This document shows, one piece after another, positions 16,804-24,525 of a stretch of 64,000 bases of DNA (the stretch's first letter is position 1; every line of letters begins with the position of its first letter). The stretch is taken from positions 1,426,001 to 1,490,000 of the forward strand of contig OZ244812.1 in NCBI GenBank assembly GCA_965220205.1. Reading direction: 5' to 3'. This stretch comes from G965220205 sp965220205 (lineage in GTDB: Bacteria; Chloroflexota; Dehalococcoidia; Lucifugimonadales; Australimonadaceae). A model generated the notes under the pieces. That model made no database searches, was not told the DNA's origin, and was given only the letters and a program-made list of their open reading frames with translations. Both the position numbers and the translations under genes were made by a program.

Positions 16804-18117
16804 CTAGACGGGTTCGGCCTGCGGTCGGCGCGAGTCGGCGTCGCGCTCGTCCACCATGCCGCCCACGTGGCGCAGCTCTCTGCTCAGTATGAAGGCAAGC
16901 GCCGTCACGACGAGGACGGCGGCGCCGCCTACTCCGATGGCGAATGAGGTGCTGACCCACGTGGCGATGAATCCGGCCTGCAGCGCTCCGAGGGGCGACA
17001 GGCTCCACATGATGCCGCGCATGCCCATCACGCGCCCGCGGTACTCGTCGGGGACGAGCAGGTTTAGCAGCGTGTTGACGCCGATCTGGAAGACGGAGTA
17101 GAGAGCGCCGGCCAGGCCGGAGAGCGCCACAGCTAAGGCGAAGAAGCCCAGCCAGCCGCTCACGCCGAGCAGGATAATCGTCAGGCCCAGGACCGTCGCG
17201 CCGCCCCCAATAAGACGCGCGCGATGCCCGTAGCGCCCGAACGACGCAATGCCCGCGATGCCCACGATGCCGCCGGCCCCGCTGGCCGACAGCAACACCG
17301 CGAGACCCTCCGGGCCGACGCTGAGGTCGTCTTTCGCAAAGGCGGGCATGAGCAGCTGATACGAGAGGCCGAAGTACCCAACGGCGAAGCTCATCAGCAG
17401 CAGGACCAGGAAGATGCGGTGACGAAACGTGTAGAGCAGTCCGTCGCGGATGTCGTGCAGCACGGTCGCGCCGGTCGACCGCTTCAGCGGCGGCATGCGG
17501 ATGATGACCATTGCCAGCACCATGTAGAGGAACCCGGCGCCTAGGACGTAGTGGGCAATGCCCGCGCCGAGCCGCTCGTCGCCGGTGATGAGGCCGACGA
17601 TCCAGATGATGCCGACGCCCGCCGCCGGCGAGATGACGCGCGTGCCGTTCCATACGCCCTGGTTCATGGCAATGGCGAACACGAACTCGGAGCGCGGCAC
17701 CAGCACCGGCCAGACGACCCGCCGCGCCGGGGAATCGAACGCCGTGGCCATGCCCGTCAGCAAGCTGACCAAGACGACGTGCCAGACCTCCACGTACCCC
17801 GTCACGATGAGGGTGCCCAGTATGAGCATGAAGACGCCCGCCGCCCCCTCGCTGATCACGATGATCCGGCGCGGATTCCACCGGTCGGCGAGCGCGCCGG
17901 CGAGCAGGTTGAACACGAGGCCGGGCACAGCCTGGGCAGCGGCCACGATGCCCAGCGCTATGGGCTTGCCCGTCATGTCGTATACGAGCCAGCCCTGAGC
18001 GGCAATCATCGCCTGATGCGACGTGACGCTGGCGAGCAACCCCACATAGTAGATGCGGTAATCGCGGTAGCGCAGGATGGTCAGGAATTCGATTCGCCGA
18101 CGGAGGGTCGCTAGCAC
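16804..18117 (-). CDS. MFS transporter (EntS-like)
   Basis: A 437-aa major facilitator with about 12 membrane helices. It has the MFS_3 type ADRWNPRR loop after helix 2 and MGMRGIMWSL further on, resembling EntS-type exporters. GTG 18117 was chosen: a longer frame reaches back to 18207 but would overlap the divergent gene at 18183, and similarity only begins around LATLRRRIEFL. No other transport component is adjacent. Substrate unknown; efflux is the usual role. Confidence 0.83.
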   Translation of the reverse strand: MLATLRRRIEFLTILRYRDYRIYYVGLLASVTSHQAMIAAQGWLVYDMTGKPIALGIVAAAQAVPGLVFNLLAGALADRWNPRRIIVISEGAAGVFMLILGTLIVTGYVEVWHVVLVSLLTGMATAFDSPARRVVWPVLVPRSEFVFAIAMNQGVWNGTRVISPAAGVGIIWIVGLITGDERLGAGIAHYVLGAGFLYMVLAMVIIRMPPLKRSTGATVLHDIRDGLLYTFRHRIFLVLLLMSFAVGYFGLSYQLLMPAFAKDDLSVGPEGLAVLLSASGAGGIVGIAGIASFGRYGHRARLIGGGATVLGLTIILLGVSGWLGFFALAVALSGLAGALYSVFQIGVNTLLNLLVPDEYRGRVMGMRGIMWSLSPLGALQAGFIATWVSTSFAIGVGGAAVLVVTALAFILSRELRHVGGMVDERDADSRRPQAEPV

Positions 18118-18182
18118 CGCACAACGGTACGCTCCGTCGGCGCCCGCGTATAGTCCTCCTTGGGTGTTACCCTGGCGCGGCC

Positions 18183-19460
18183 ATGACAATCGTTTCGGAC
18201 GCCGCACGCCGCGTGCGTCACAGCTTCTACGGCTGGCGCATCGTCTTGCTCATGCTCGGTCCTCGGGCAGGCGGCGTTGGCGTGTTCATCCTTGGCGGCA
18301 CGCTCTTCGTCATACCGCTGGAGGAGGACCTCGGCATCCAGCGGGGCGTCTCGTCGCTCCTGTTCGCGGCGGCCGCCCTCGTATCGGGCGTCACCGCGCC
18401 GATCAGCGGTGCGCTCATGGACAAGCACGGGCCGCGGCTCGTGCTGCTGGGGAGCGTGGCCGTGGCGGCGGGAGGCTACGCGCTCCTCGCGCTGGCGACG
18501 AACGTGGCGCTCGTGTTCCTGTTCTACGTCGCGGTGATCAGCCCGGTAATCCTGAACATCGCGTTCAACGCGTCCTCGGCGTTCGTCAACAACTGGTTCG
18601 ACCGCAACAAGGCGATAGCGATGTCGCTGTTGCAGGTCGGCTCCGGCTTGGGCGCCGTGCTAATCATCCCGTCCCTAGCGTTCGTCATCGACGCAGCAGG
18701 CTGGCGGTGGGCGGCGCTCACGGCGGGCGGCTTCCTGATTGTGCTGGGCCTTCCCGCCGCGCTGTTGTCGAGGAACGCGCCCGAGGAGATGGGATTGCGC
18801 CCCGACGGAGCGCCGCAGCAGCCCCGCGATCACCCGACGCCGGCGATGGCCGGGCTGTCGGCGCATGAAGCGCTCCGCACGCCCACGTTCTGGCTCATGG
18901 CCGCGGCCGTGCTCACGTTCGGCGGCGCGCAGGGAGGACTGCAGATTCACTTCGTGCCGGTGATGGTCTGGAAGGGCTTGGACGAGGTCGAGGGCGCGCT
19001 CGTCCTCACGGTGACGGCGCTGATGAGCGCGCCCTTGGTGCTGTTCACCGGGTGGCTCGCCGACCGCATGGGCCGGCTCATGGTCGCGGGGCTCATCTCG
19101 TTCGTCGTCGCATCGGGCGTGCTGCTGCTGAACCTGGCGACGAACAGCTGGACCGTATGGACTGCTGCGCTCGTGATGGCGCCCAACTTCGGCATGTACC
19201 CGCTGATATGGGCGGCGCTCGGGCAGAGCTTCGGCCGGCGTGCTTTCTCGACTATCCGCGGGTGGGTGATGGCGCTGCAGATCGCGGGCACCATGGGGAC
19301 GCCCATCCTCGCGGGACTCCTGTTCGAATGGTCCGGGAGCTACACGTCGTCGCTCTGGACCATCGTCGCGCTGTGGGTCGTGGCGGGCGTACTCCTAGTG
19401 CTGACGCCGCGCCGAACGTATGCGGGCCGTCCCGCCGCCCGGGCTGCCGCCGCGAGTTGA
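18183..19460 (+). CDS. MFS transporter (monocarboxylate/oxalate-formate type)
   Basis: A 425-aa major facilitator with 12 predicted helices. The start region HSFYGWRIVLL and the YGWRxV pattern, together with WFDRNKAIAMSLLQVGSGLG after helix 4, are hallmarks of the MCT/OFA subgroup, which moves organic acids. Divergently transcribed from the 16804 MFS gene. The ATG at 18183 lacks a clear Shine-Dalgarno site, so the message may be leaderless. It could import acids used by the nearby 2-hydroxyacid dehydrogenase (inference). Confidence 0.85.
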   Translation: MTIVSDAARRVRHSFYGWRIVLLMLGPRAGGVGVFILGGTLFVIPLEEDLGIQRGVSSLLFAAAALVSGVTAPISGALMDKHGPRLVLLGSVAVAAGGYALLALATNVALVFLFYVAVISPVILNIAFNASSAFVNNWFDRNKAIAMSLLQVGSGLGAVLIIPSLAFVIDAAGWRWAALTAGGFLIVLGLPAALLSRNAPEEMGLRPDGAPQQPRDHPTPAMAGLSAHEALRTPTFWLMAAAVLTFGGAQGGLQIHFVPVMVWKGLDEVEGALVLTVTALMSAPLVLFTGWLADRMGRLMVAGLISFVVASGVLLLNLATNSWTVWTAALVMAPNFGMYPLIWAALGQSFGRRAFSTIRGWVMALQIAGTMGTPILAGLLFEWSGSYTSSLWTIVALWVVAGVLLVLTPRRTYAGRPAARAAAAS

Positions 19461-19468
19461 GCCGGCGG

Positions 19469-20131
19469 TCACCCGACTCTCGTCGCACGGATGCGCAGCG
19501 CCGACGGCTCCCGGCCGTAGGCAAGCCTCCGCGCCCACGTCGTCGGCGTCTGCGCGAGCTCCTCTTTCGCGACCATCGCCCGCTCGACGATCTCGAACCC
19601 CGCGCTCAGATAGCGGTCGCTCAGGACATCGTCGACGTACCGCTCGCTCATCGGCGGGAGGTGGGCCGTATCGGCCGACATCCGGTCGCCGTAGAAGATG
19701 CTGTAGTTGATGAGCACCTCGAGGCGGGCGCCCGCCGCGGCGACTCGCGCTATGCCGGCCAATGCGCCAGGCTCGCCGGTCGCCACGATATCGAGCAAGC
19801 GCCCCCAGGGCATCAGGACGTAGACGCTGGCCGCGAGCCCGTCCAGCTCGCGCGGCATGGCCTCGGCGGACGCTCTGACGAACAGGACGTTCGGCCTGCC
19901 CCCCCTCGCCGGCTTTCGAGCGGACTTGGCGGACGCCTCCGCGAGGTTCTCGCTCGCCGGGTCCAGCCCGACGAAGAGCGTCTCGGGCTCGAGCGCCGCC
20001 CGGCTCATGACGAACTTGCCGTCGCCTGCGCCGATGTCCAAGACGAGACGCTGATAGGGGCGGATGGCGTCGACGAACTGCTCGCTCGACAGCGGCTGCG
20101 TAGTCTTTCCCCGGACGACGTCTACCGGCAT
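19469..20131 (-). CDS. NpmA/KamB-like 16S rRNA (adenine-1408-N1)-methyltransferase candidate
   Basis: A 220-aa SAM-dependent methyltransferase. The pattern matches NpmA (219 aa as I recall it) along the whole length: SAM motif LDIGAGDGKF at 31-40, acidic Asp57 in FVGLDPASENL, a KPARGG block (73-78), FVRASAEAMP (84-93), VLMPWGRLL (105-113) with Trp109, and TWARRLAYGR (198-207) with Trp199. The last two correspond to the Trp pair that grips the flipped A1408 in NpmA. Known members give resistance to many aminoglycosides. Last gene behind sulfite reductase and a 123-aa gene, 23 bases after the latter. Whether it gives resistance or is a native modification enzyme is open. Confidence 0.82.
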   Translation of the reverse strand: MPVDVVRGKTTQPLSSEQFVDAIRPYQRLVLDIGAGDGKFVMSRAALEPETLFVGLDPASENLAEASAKSARKPARGGRPNVLFVRASAEAMPRELDGLAASVYVLMPWGRLLDIVATGEPGALAGIARVAAAGARLEVLINYSIFYGDRMSADTAHLPPMSERYVDDVLSDRYLSAGFEIVERAMVAKEELAQTPTTWARRLAYGREPSALRIRATRVG

Positions 20132-20154
20132 CGCGGGCCCATCGGCGCCCTGCC

Positions 20155-20526
20155 CTACCCGACCTCAATCGTGTGGAACGCCCCCCGCTGCAACGCCGCG
20201 GTGCGCAACAGCTGGCCGAGGACCATGCGCGCCTCCGGCTTCCGCGGATCGAGGGAGGAGACAGCGACGGCCCGATACAGCACGCCCGTCGGCACGCGGA
20301 GCGATATGGCGCCGCCGACCTCGGGCAACTCGACGCCCAGCACGTCGGCCATGAGCTCAGCCTGGAGCTGGCCGGCGACGGAGGCGTGAGTCTTCGTCAG
20401 GGCGCGACCGCGGTGGAGCAGCGTGGCCCCGCTCTTGAACCGCTTCAGCGTGACGGGCGTCTCACCGCCCGGCCGTCCCAACACCGACTCGGCATAGTCC
20501 TGTGCTCGGCTGCGGCTGATTGCCAT
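20155..20526 (-). CDS. Conserved hypothetical protein in sulfite reductase operon
   Basis: A 123-aa protein of unknown function, no Cys, mixed alpha/beta look (GGAISLRVPTGVLYRAVAV, ALQRGAFHTIEVG). It starts 45 bases after sulfite reductase ends and stops 23 bases before the NpmA-like gene. There is no strong Shine-Dalgarno site; the upstream spacer holds the palindrome CTGCCGGCAG. Co-transcription with sulfite reductase suggests a role in sulfur metabolism or an accessory one, but nothing in the sequence proves it. Confidence 0.6.
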   Translation of the reverse strand: MAISRSRAQDYAESVLGRPGGETPVTLKRFKSGATLLHRGRALTKTHASVAGQLQAELMADVLGVELPEVGGAISLRVPTGVLYRAVAVSSLDPRKPEARMVLGQLLRTAALQRGAFHTIEVG

Positions 20527-20571
20527 GAGGTTTCCGTCCGCTGCCGGCAGTCCGGCGGACTGGGGAGACGC

Positions 20572-22395
20572 CTAGACTGCGCACTCCCCCTCGCCGCGCT
20601 CGAGCTTGTATAGGATCGTCTTACCCCAGTCCATGTAGACATCGATGTTCTGCTTCTCCAGCTTCCCGACATCCCGGTACTTCCCCGCGATCTCCTCGAA
20701 CGGAGCGACGCCGACGCGGTCGACGAAGTCGTTGAACCGCTCGCCGTCCGACCGGTCGCCGCAGTAGTACGTCAGGATGTCGGACATCAGATCAGGGACG
20801 CGCCTGGCGGGGACCTTCGCCTTCACCCGATGGCCGAAGCGGACAGGGTCGGAGTTGCCGTAGTTGCCGGCCAGGAACACTTCGTAGGCCGGCGCCTGAT
20901 GGCCGTCGCCCTTCATCGCCGCGCCGTGGAAGCCGATGTTGGCGATGTGGTGACGCGAGCAGCCGTTGGGGCACCCGCTCACCTTCACGTGCAGACCTGC
21001 GATGAGCGGGTCGTCCGACCCGTACTCGCGTATCGTCTTGCGCAGCGCCTCCGCGACGCCCATGGAGGAGGTGATGCCCATCTTGCAGCTGTCGGTGCCG
21101 GGGCACGCGACGACGTCGGTGATCTGGTTCGCGCCGTCCTCGGCGAGCTCCCCGGCCTTGAGCTCCTCCCACACCGCAGGGAGATGCCCGTCAGGGATCC
21201 ACCGGTAGATCAGGTTCTGCTCCGCCGTGGTGCGGACCCGGCCGCCGGCGTACTTGCGGGCGATGCCCGAGATGACAGGGAACTGGCGCTCGTGGATATC
21301 GCCCAGCGGCAGCGTGACAAACACCGCGTTGTAGCCGGCCTGCGCCTGTGGCTTGACGTTCGTCTCGCGCCACTTGCGGTAGGCCGGGTCGGTCGGCTCC
21401 GGGCCCACCGGCACGAGCGGCGGCGGGTCCTCGATGAGCTCGGGCGGCAGCTCCATCAGGGGCGTCGGGTCGAAGTCGGCCTGTGCCCAGTCGCCCTTCA
21501 ATTCCTCTTCGACCTCAACGCGAAAGGCGTCTATGCCGATTCGGTCGATGTAGAACTTGATGCGCGCGCGCATCTTGTTCTTACGCAACTCATCCGTGTT
21601 GTGGAACACCCGGATGATTGCCTCGCTCACCTTGAGGTACTCGGAGACGGGGACGAAGTCGTAGATCGTCCACGCGAGGCGGGGCATGATGGAGGTGCCT
21701 CCGCCCACGCGAAACTCGAAGCCGCGCTCCTCGACGCCTCCGAGGCCCGTACGGACGCGCGGGATGAACGCCATGTCGTGGATGTCGGCGACGATGTCGT
21801 CGTTCTGCTCGGTCGTGAATGCGGTCTTGAACTTGCGCGGGAGGACCTGGGTGTACTCGTGCCGGATGAACCAGCGGGCGAAGGCCGCGAGGTAGGGAGC
21901 GGTGGGGAACGGCTCCGCCGGGTCGACGCCGAGCATGGCAGGGGCGCCCACGTTCCGCACGACGTTGCCGCAGGCCTCGCGCGTCACGAGCCCGGCCTCG
22001 CCCAGTATGCGCATGCACTCCGGCGTGTCGGCGAGCTTCAGGAAGTGTATCTGGATGTTCTCACGCGTCGTCACGTGCCCCTTCTTGAGCGGCGCGAAGC
22101 GCGAGACGACCTCGCCAAACGCGTCGACTTGGTCGGCCGTGAGGGCGCCGGCCGGTATCTTGACGCGCATCATCTGCACGTCGGCCTGACGCTGGCCGTA
22201 CACGCCCCGGACGAGCCGGAACATGATGAATTGGTCCTCCGAGTCCCACTCGCCGTTCAGGAACCTGGTGGCTTCGGTCTCGAAGTCGTCGGCCTCTTGG
22301 GGAACATAGGGAAGCACGCTCTTGGTGTAGTCGTGGCGTGCCTTGTCGTTCATCGTCTCAACGCCACGGACGATGGGGCCTTTCGTGGTCGTCAT
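20572..22395 (-). CDS. sir: Ferredoxin-type assimilatory sulfite (or nitrite) reductase
   Basis: A 607-aa siroheme [4Fe-4S] reductase, six-electron reduction of sulfite to sulfide. Cofactor ligands Cys431-x5-Cys437 and Cys475-x3-Cys479 (CPGTDSC, GCPNGC) are present; the two duplicated halves start near residues 40 and 330. ATG 22395 was chosen because GAGAGG precedes it and an attenuator lies directly upstream. The Cys-codon leader peptide argues for sulfite over nitrite as substrate. First structural gene of a three-gene operon. Confidence 0.92.
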   Translation of the reverse strand: MTTTKGPIVRGVETMNDKARHDYTKSVLPYVPQEADDFETEATRFLNGEWDSEDQFIMFRLVRGVYGQRQADVQMMRVKIPAGALTADQVDAFGEVVSRFAPLKKGHVTTRENIQIHFLKLADTPECMRILGEAGLVTREACGNVVRNVGAPAMLGVDPAEPFPTAPYLAAFARWFIRHEYTQVLPRKFKTAFTTEQNDDIVADIHDMAFIPRVRTGLGGVEERGFEFRVGGGTSIMPRLAWTIYDFVPVSEYLKVSEAIIRVFHNTDELRKNKMRARIKFYIDRIGIDAFRVEVEEELKGDWAQADFDPTPLMELPPELIEDPPPLVPVGPEPTDPAYRKWRETNVKPQAQAGYNAVFVTLPLGDIHERQFPVISGIARKYAGGRVRTTAEQNLIYRWIPDGHLPAVWEELKAGELAEDGANQITDVVACPGTDSCKMGITSSMGVAEALRKTIREYGSDDPLIAGLHVKVSGCPNGCSRHHIANIGFHGAAMKGDGHQAPAYEVFLAGNYGNSDPVRFGHRVKAKVPARRVPDLMSDILTYYCGDRSDGERFNDFVDRVGVAPFEEIAGKYRDVGKLEKQNIDVYMDWGKTILYKLERGEGECAV

Positions 22396-22440
22396 GTCGT
22401 CAATCCTCTCACTCTCGCCGGGTAGCTCCAGCAACGCTGG

Positions 22441-22509
22441 AAAGAGAAAGTGCCCTTCTCGGTATGAGAAGGGCACGGCGTCTCGGACGTCCTGAACCGC
22501 CAGCCCTAG
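22441..22509 (-). promoter_or_regulatory. Cysteine-type transcription attenuator (terminator and competing antiterminator)
   Basis: On - the terminator is GTGCCCTTCTC (22476-22466), a 5-base loop ATACC, GAGAAGGGCAC (22460-22450) and the T-rich tail TTTCTCTTT (22449-22441). An alternative hairpin pairs GGGC (22506-22503) and GGCG (22501-22498) with GCCC (22474-22471) and CGCC (22480-22477), consuming the top of the terminator's 5' arm. Its first strand begins 3 bases after the leader stop, so a ribosome finishing the leader would block it and allow termination, while one stalled at Cys codons would not. Structure read by eye; function inferred. Confidence 0.75.
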
Positions 22510-22557
22510 TCAGCTGCAACACCCGCAGAGCCCGTACTGGCGATATGTCGCAATCAT
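22510..22557 (-). CDS. Cys-rich leader peptide of sulfite reductase operon
   Basis: A 15-aa peptide, MIATYRQYGLCGCCS, ATG 22557 to TGA 22510. Three of its last five residues are Cys (TGC, TGT, TGC), an extreme density for such a short frame. It sits immediately before a terminator and competing hairpin, which is the layout of amino-acid attenuators. There is no clear Shine-Dalgarno site, so it may be leaderless. The frame is open further upstream, so the exact start is not certain, but this is the closest ATG. Confidence 0.72.
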   Translation of the reverse strand: MIATYRQYGLCGCCS

Positions 22558-22649
22558 AGCGATGCCAGGATACCACGCGGCGCGCGTCGCCGCCAGCGGA
22601 GGGAGGGGCGTCAACGTCGGACGCCCCCCGTTCCCCGTCCCGCCTACAG

Positions 22650-23435
22650 CTACGGAGTGACCATCCCCGCGGTGACCCGAGCCTTGTAGGAGTTCCACAC
22701 GCCGTTGCGCGGCGGGTTGCCGCCAATGCGGCGCATGAGCTCCTTGAAGTGGGGGTACTCGTGCTGAGGAGCGCGGGTCTCCAACTCGACGAGGTACTCC
22801 TCGGGCACCCGCTTGTGGTCCGAGCCCTTGGCGGCGACGGCCCAGTAGTTCATGCGCGCCTGCTCTTCGAGCGCCAGCATGCTGAGCACCGAGTCCTCGA
22901 CGGAGCGGCCGGTCATAGTGGCGCCGTGACCTCGCATGATGCACGCCTTGGCGGAGCCCATCACCTGGACCAGCTCCATCCCCTCCTCCTCGCTCCATAC
23001 GGTCTTGGAGTGCGGGTAGACGGGCAGCGGCCTGCGGACAAGCTCAGCCCCCTCCTGACACATGGGGACGAGCGTCTCCTCCAGCACGGACATGAGCACG
23101 ACGTTGCGCGGGTGCACGTGCACCACGGACTGGATCTCGGGCCGCTCCCGGTAGATGCTCGAGTGAATCTTGACCTCGGAGCACTGCGTCGACTTGGCGG
23201 GGCCGTCGACCTTATAGCCTTCGAGGTCGCACACGATCATGTCGTAGTACTGCATCGCTTCGAGCGCGTCGACCTCGTAGCCCCTGCCCTTGACGACGAA
23301 CAGGTCGGGCTGGTTGGGCACGCGCATGCTGACATGACCGAGCCCCGCCGTGATTCCCGCCGCGAGGCCTGTCGCGGACAGGATGCGGGTCGCAGTCGCT
23401 ACCTCGTACTTCACCTCGTCAATCTCACGTGACAT
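22650..23435 (-). CDS. Class II aldolase/adducin family protein
   Basis: A 261-aa zinc aldolase/decarboxylase-like protein. Seen: the metal-site HVHPRN (about residues 106-111) and CIMRGHGATMTG, giving the conserved histidines, plus LGHVSMRVP near the N-terminus. Family members include fuculose-phosphate aldolase and 3,4-dihydroxyphthalate decarboxylase; the latter would suit the neighbouring phthalate-type oxygenases. The promoter side faces the yajQ gene. It ends about 90 bases upstream of the leader peptide. Confidence 0.85.
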   Translation of the reverse strand: MSREIDEVKYEVATATRILSATGLAAGITAGLGHVSMRVPNQPDLFVVKGRGYEVDALEAMQYYDMIVCDLEGYKVDGPAKSTQCSEVKIHSSIYRERPEIQSVVHVHPRNVVLMSVLEETLVPMCQEGAELVRRPLPVYPHSKTVWSEEEGMELVQVMGSAKACIMRGHGATMTGRSVEDSVLSMLALEEQARMNYWAVAAKGSDHKRVPEEYLVELETRAPQHEYPHFKELMRRIGGNPPRNGVWNSYKARVTAGMVTP

Positions 23436-23596
23436 GGTTGCTCCTCAGGTTTGTTGGGCTCGGCCAGTCTGCTGAATCGGCGCAGTGCGCGAACCTCGCA
23501 TGGCCTTGCGCGCGTCATGGTACCATCCAGCCGACAGCCGAGCGCAGGCTGCTGCATCCGGCCTGCGGCGTCCAGCCTACATTCGGAGCGGTCACC

Positions 23597-24082
23597 GTGC
23601 CATCCTTCGACGTCGTCTCCAAGACAGACCTCAACGAAATCGACAACGTGGTGAACGGCATGCGCCGCGAGACGCTACAGCGTTTCGACCTCAAGGGGAC
23701 GAAGTGCGGCATCGATCGCTCCGGCGGCGAGCTCACCATCACGGCGGACGACGACCTGAAGCTGCGTCAGATGCACGAACTGCTGGCGACTTACCTGGCG
23801 CGACGCGACGTAGACGGTCGCGCGCTCGAGTACAAGACCCCCGAGAAGGCCAGCGGCGACAGCCTCCGCCAGACCGTAACGATCCGGCAGGGCCTCGACG
23901 CCGACCTCGGGCGGCGAATCATTAAGGCGATCAAGGGAACGAAGCTGAGGGTGCAGGTGGCGATCCAGGGCAACGAGCTGCGGGTTTCCGGCAAGAAGCG
24001 AGACGACCTACAGGAGACGATCGCATTCATCAAGGAGATGGAGATTGACCTCCCTCTCCAGTACGTGAACTTCCGGGATTAA
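23597..24082 (+). CDS. yajQ: YajQ family nucleotide-binding protein
   Basis: A 161-aa protein of the YajQ (DUF520) family, reported to bind cyclic di-GMP in some bacteria. Start GTG 23597 (VPSFDVVSKTDLNEIDN) matches the usual N-terminus; E. coli YajQ is 163 aa. Typical blocks: ETLQRFDLKGT, VTIRQGLDADLGR, IIKAIKGTKLRVQ, IQGNELRVSGKKRDDLQ. Surrounded by unrelated genes; no operon partner. Confidence 0.92.
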   Translation: MPSFDVVSKTDLNEIDNVVNGMRRETLQRFDLKGTKCGIDRSGGELTITADDDLKLRQMHELLATYLARRDVDGRALEYKTPEKASGDSLRQTVTIRQGLDADLGRRIIKAIKGTKLRVQVAIQGNELRVSGKKRDDLQETIAFIKEMEIDLPLQYVNFRD

Positions 24083-24104
24083 CCGTGTTGCCTGCGGGGG
24101 GGGG

Positions 24105-24446
24105 CTACTCCTTCAGGCCGGGGACATCCAACTCGACGCCTCCCAGCAAGGACGAGCCATCGTCATCATTGCGGGCGGAGAGTTGGGAGATGGGCACTGC
24201 GGGGAGCGTCATCACATGGACGCCCGCGCGGACGCCGAACTGGAGCGAATAGCGGGCGGCGGCGTCGTTGTCCGGAGCCTCGACGATGCCGACGAAGTCG
24301 TAGTCGCCGAGCACGGCGTAGAGGCCCAGCCCCATCACACCGGACACCTCGACCTCGTCGGCGGCGCGAACGATGACATCGGAGTCGTTGAGCAGGCGCT
24401 CGCGCCCTGTCGAGTCCAAAGTCATCAGCAGAATGTAGTGCGCCAC
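24105..24446 (-). CDS. GYD domain-containing protein
   Basis: A 113-aa protein of the small GYD family, dimeric ferredoxin-like fold, function unknown. Start GTG 24446 with AAGGGGG about 8 bases upstream. Visible: VAHYILLMTLDSTG at the N-terminus, the GLYAVLGDYDFVGIVEAPD core (GYD-type signature), and AAARYSLQFGVRAGVHVMTLPAV. It lies 79 bases downstream of an RHO alpha gene on the same strand, so it may be part of that unit; the C-terminal 25 residues are not conserved. Confidence 0.8.
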   Translation of the reverse strand: MAHYILLMTLDSTGRERLLNDSDVIVRAADEVEVSGVMGLGLYAVLGDYDFVGIVEAPDNDAAARYSLQFGVRAGVHVMTLPAVPISQLSARNDDDGSSLLGGVELDVPGLKE

Positions 24447-24525
24447 GGCCAAACCCCCTTGCTGTTCGAATGGCGAGCGCCGGGCCGGAATGTCGACGCC
24501 GTCATCATCCGCATCCAGGCAGGGA

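Noticed and set aside
16804..18207. Longer start of the MFS gene at 18207
   Set aside because: It overlaps the divergent MFS gene and adds residues without family likeness; GTG 18117 fits better.
22396..22509. SAM riboswitch ahead of sulfite reductase
   Set aside because: No SAM-I, II or IV consensus core was found. The Cys leader peptide and competing hairpins explain the region better.
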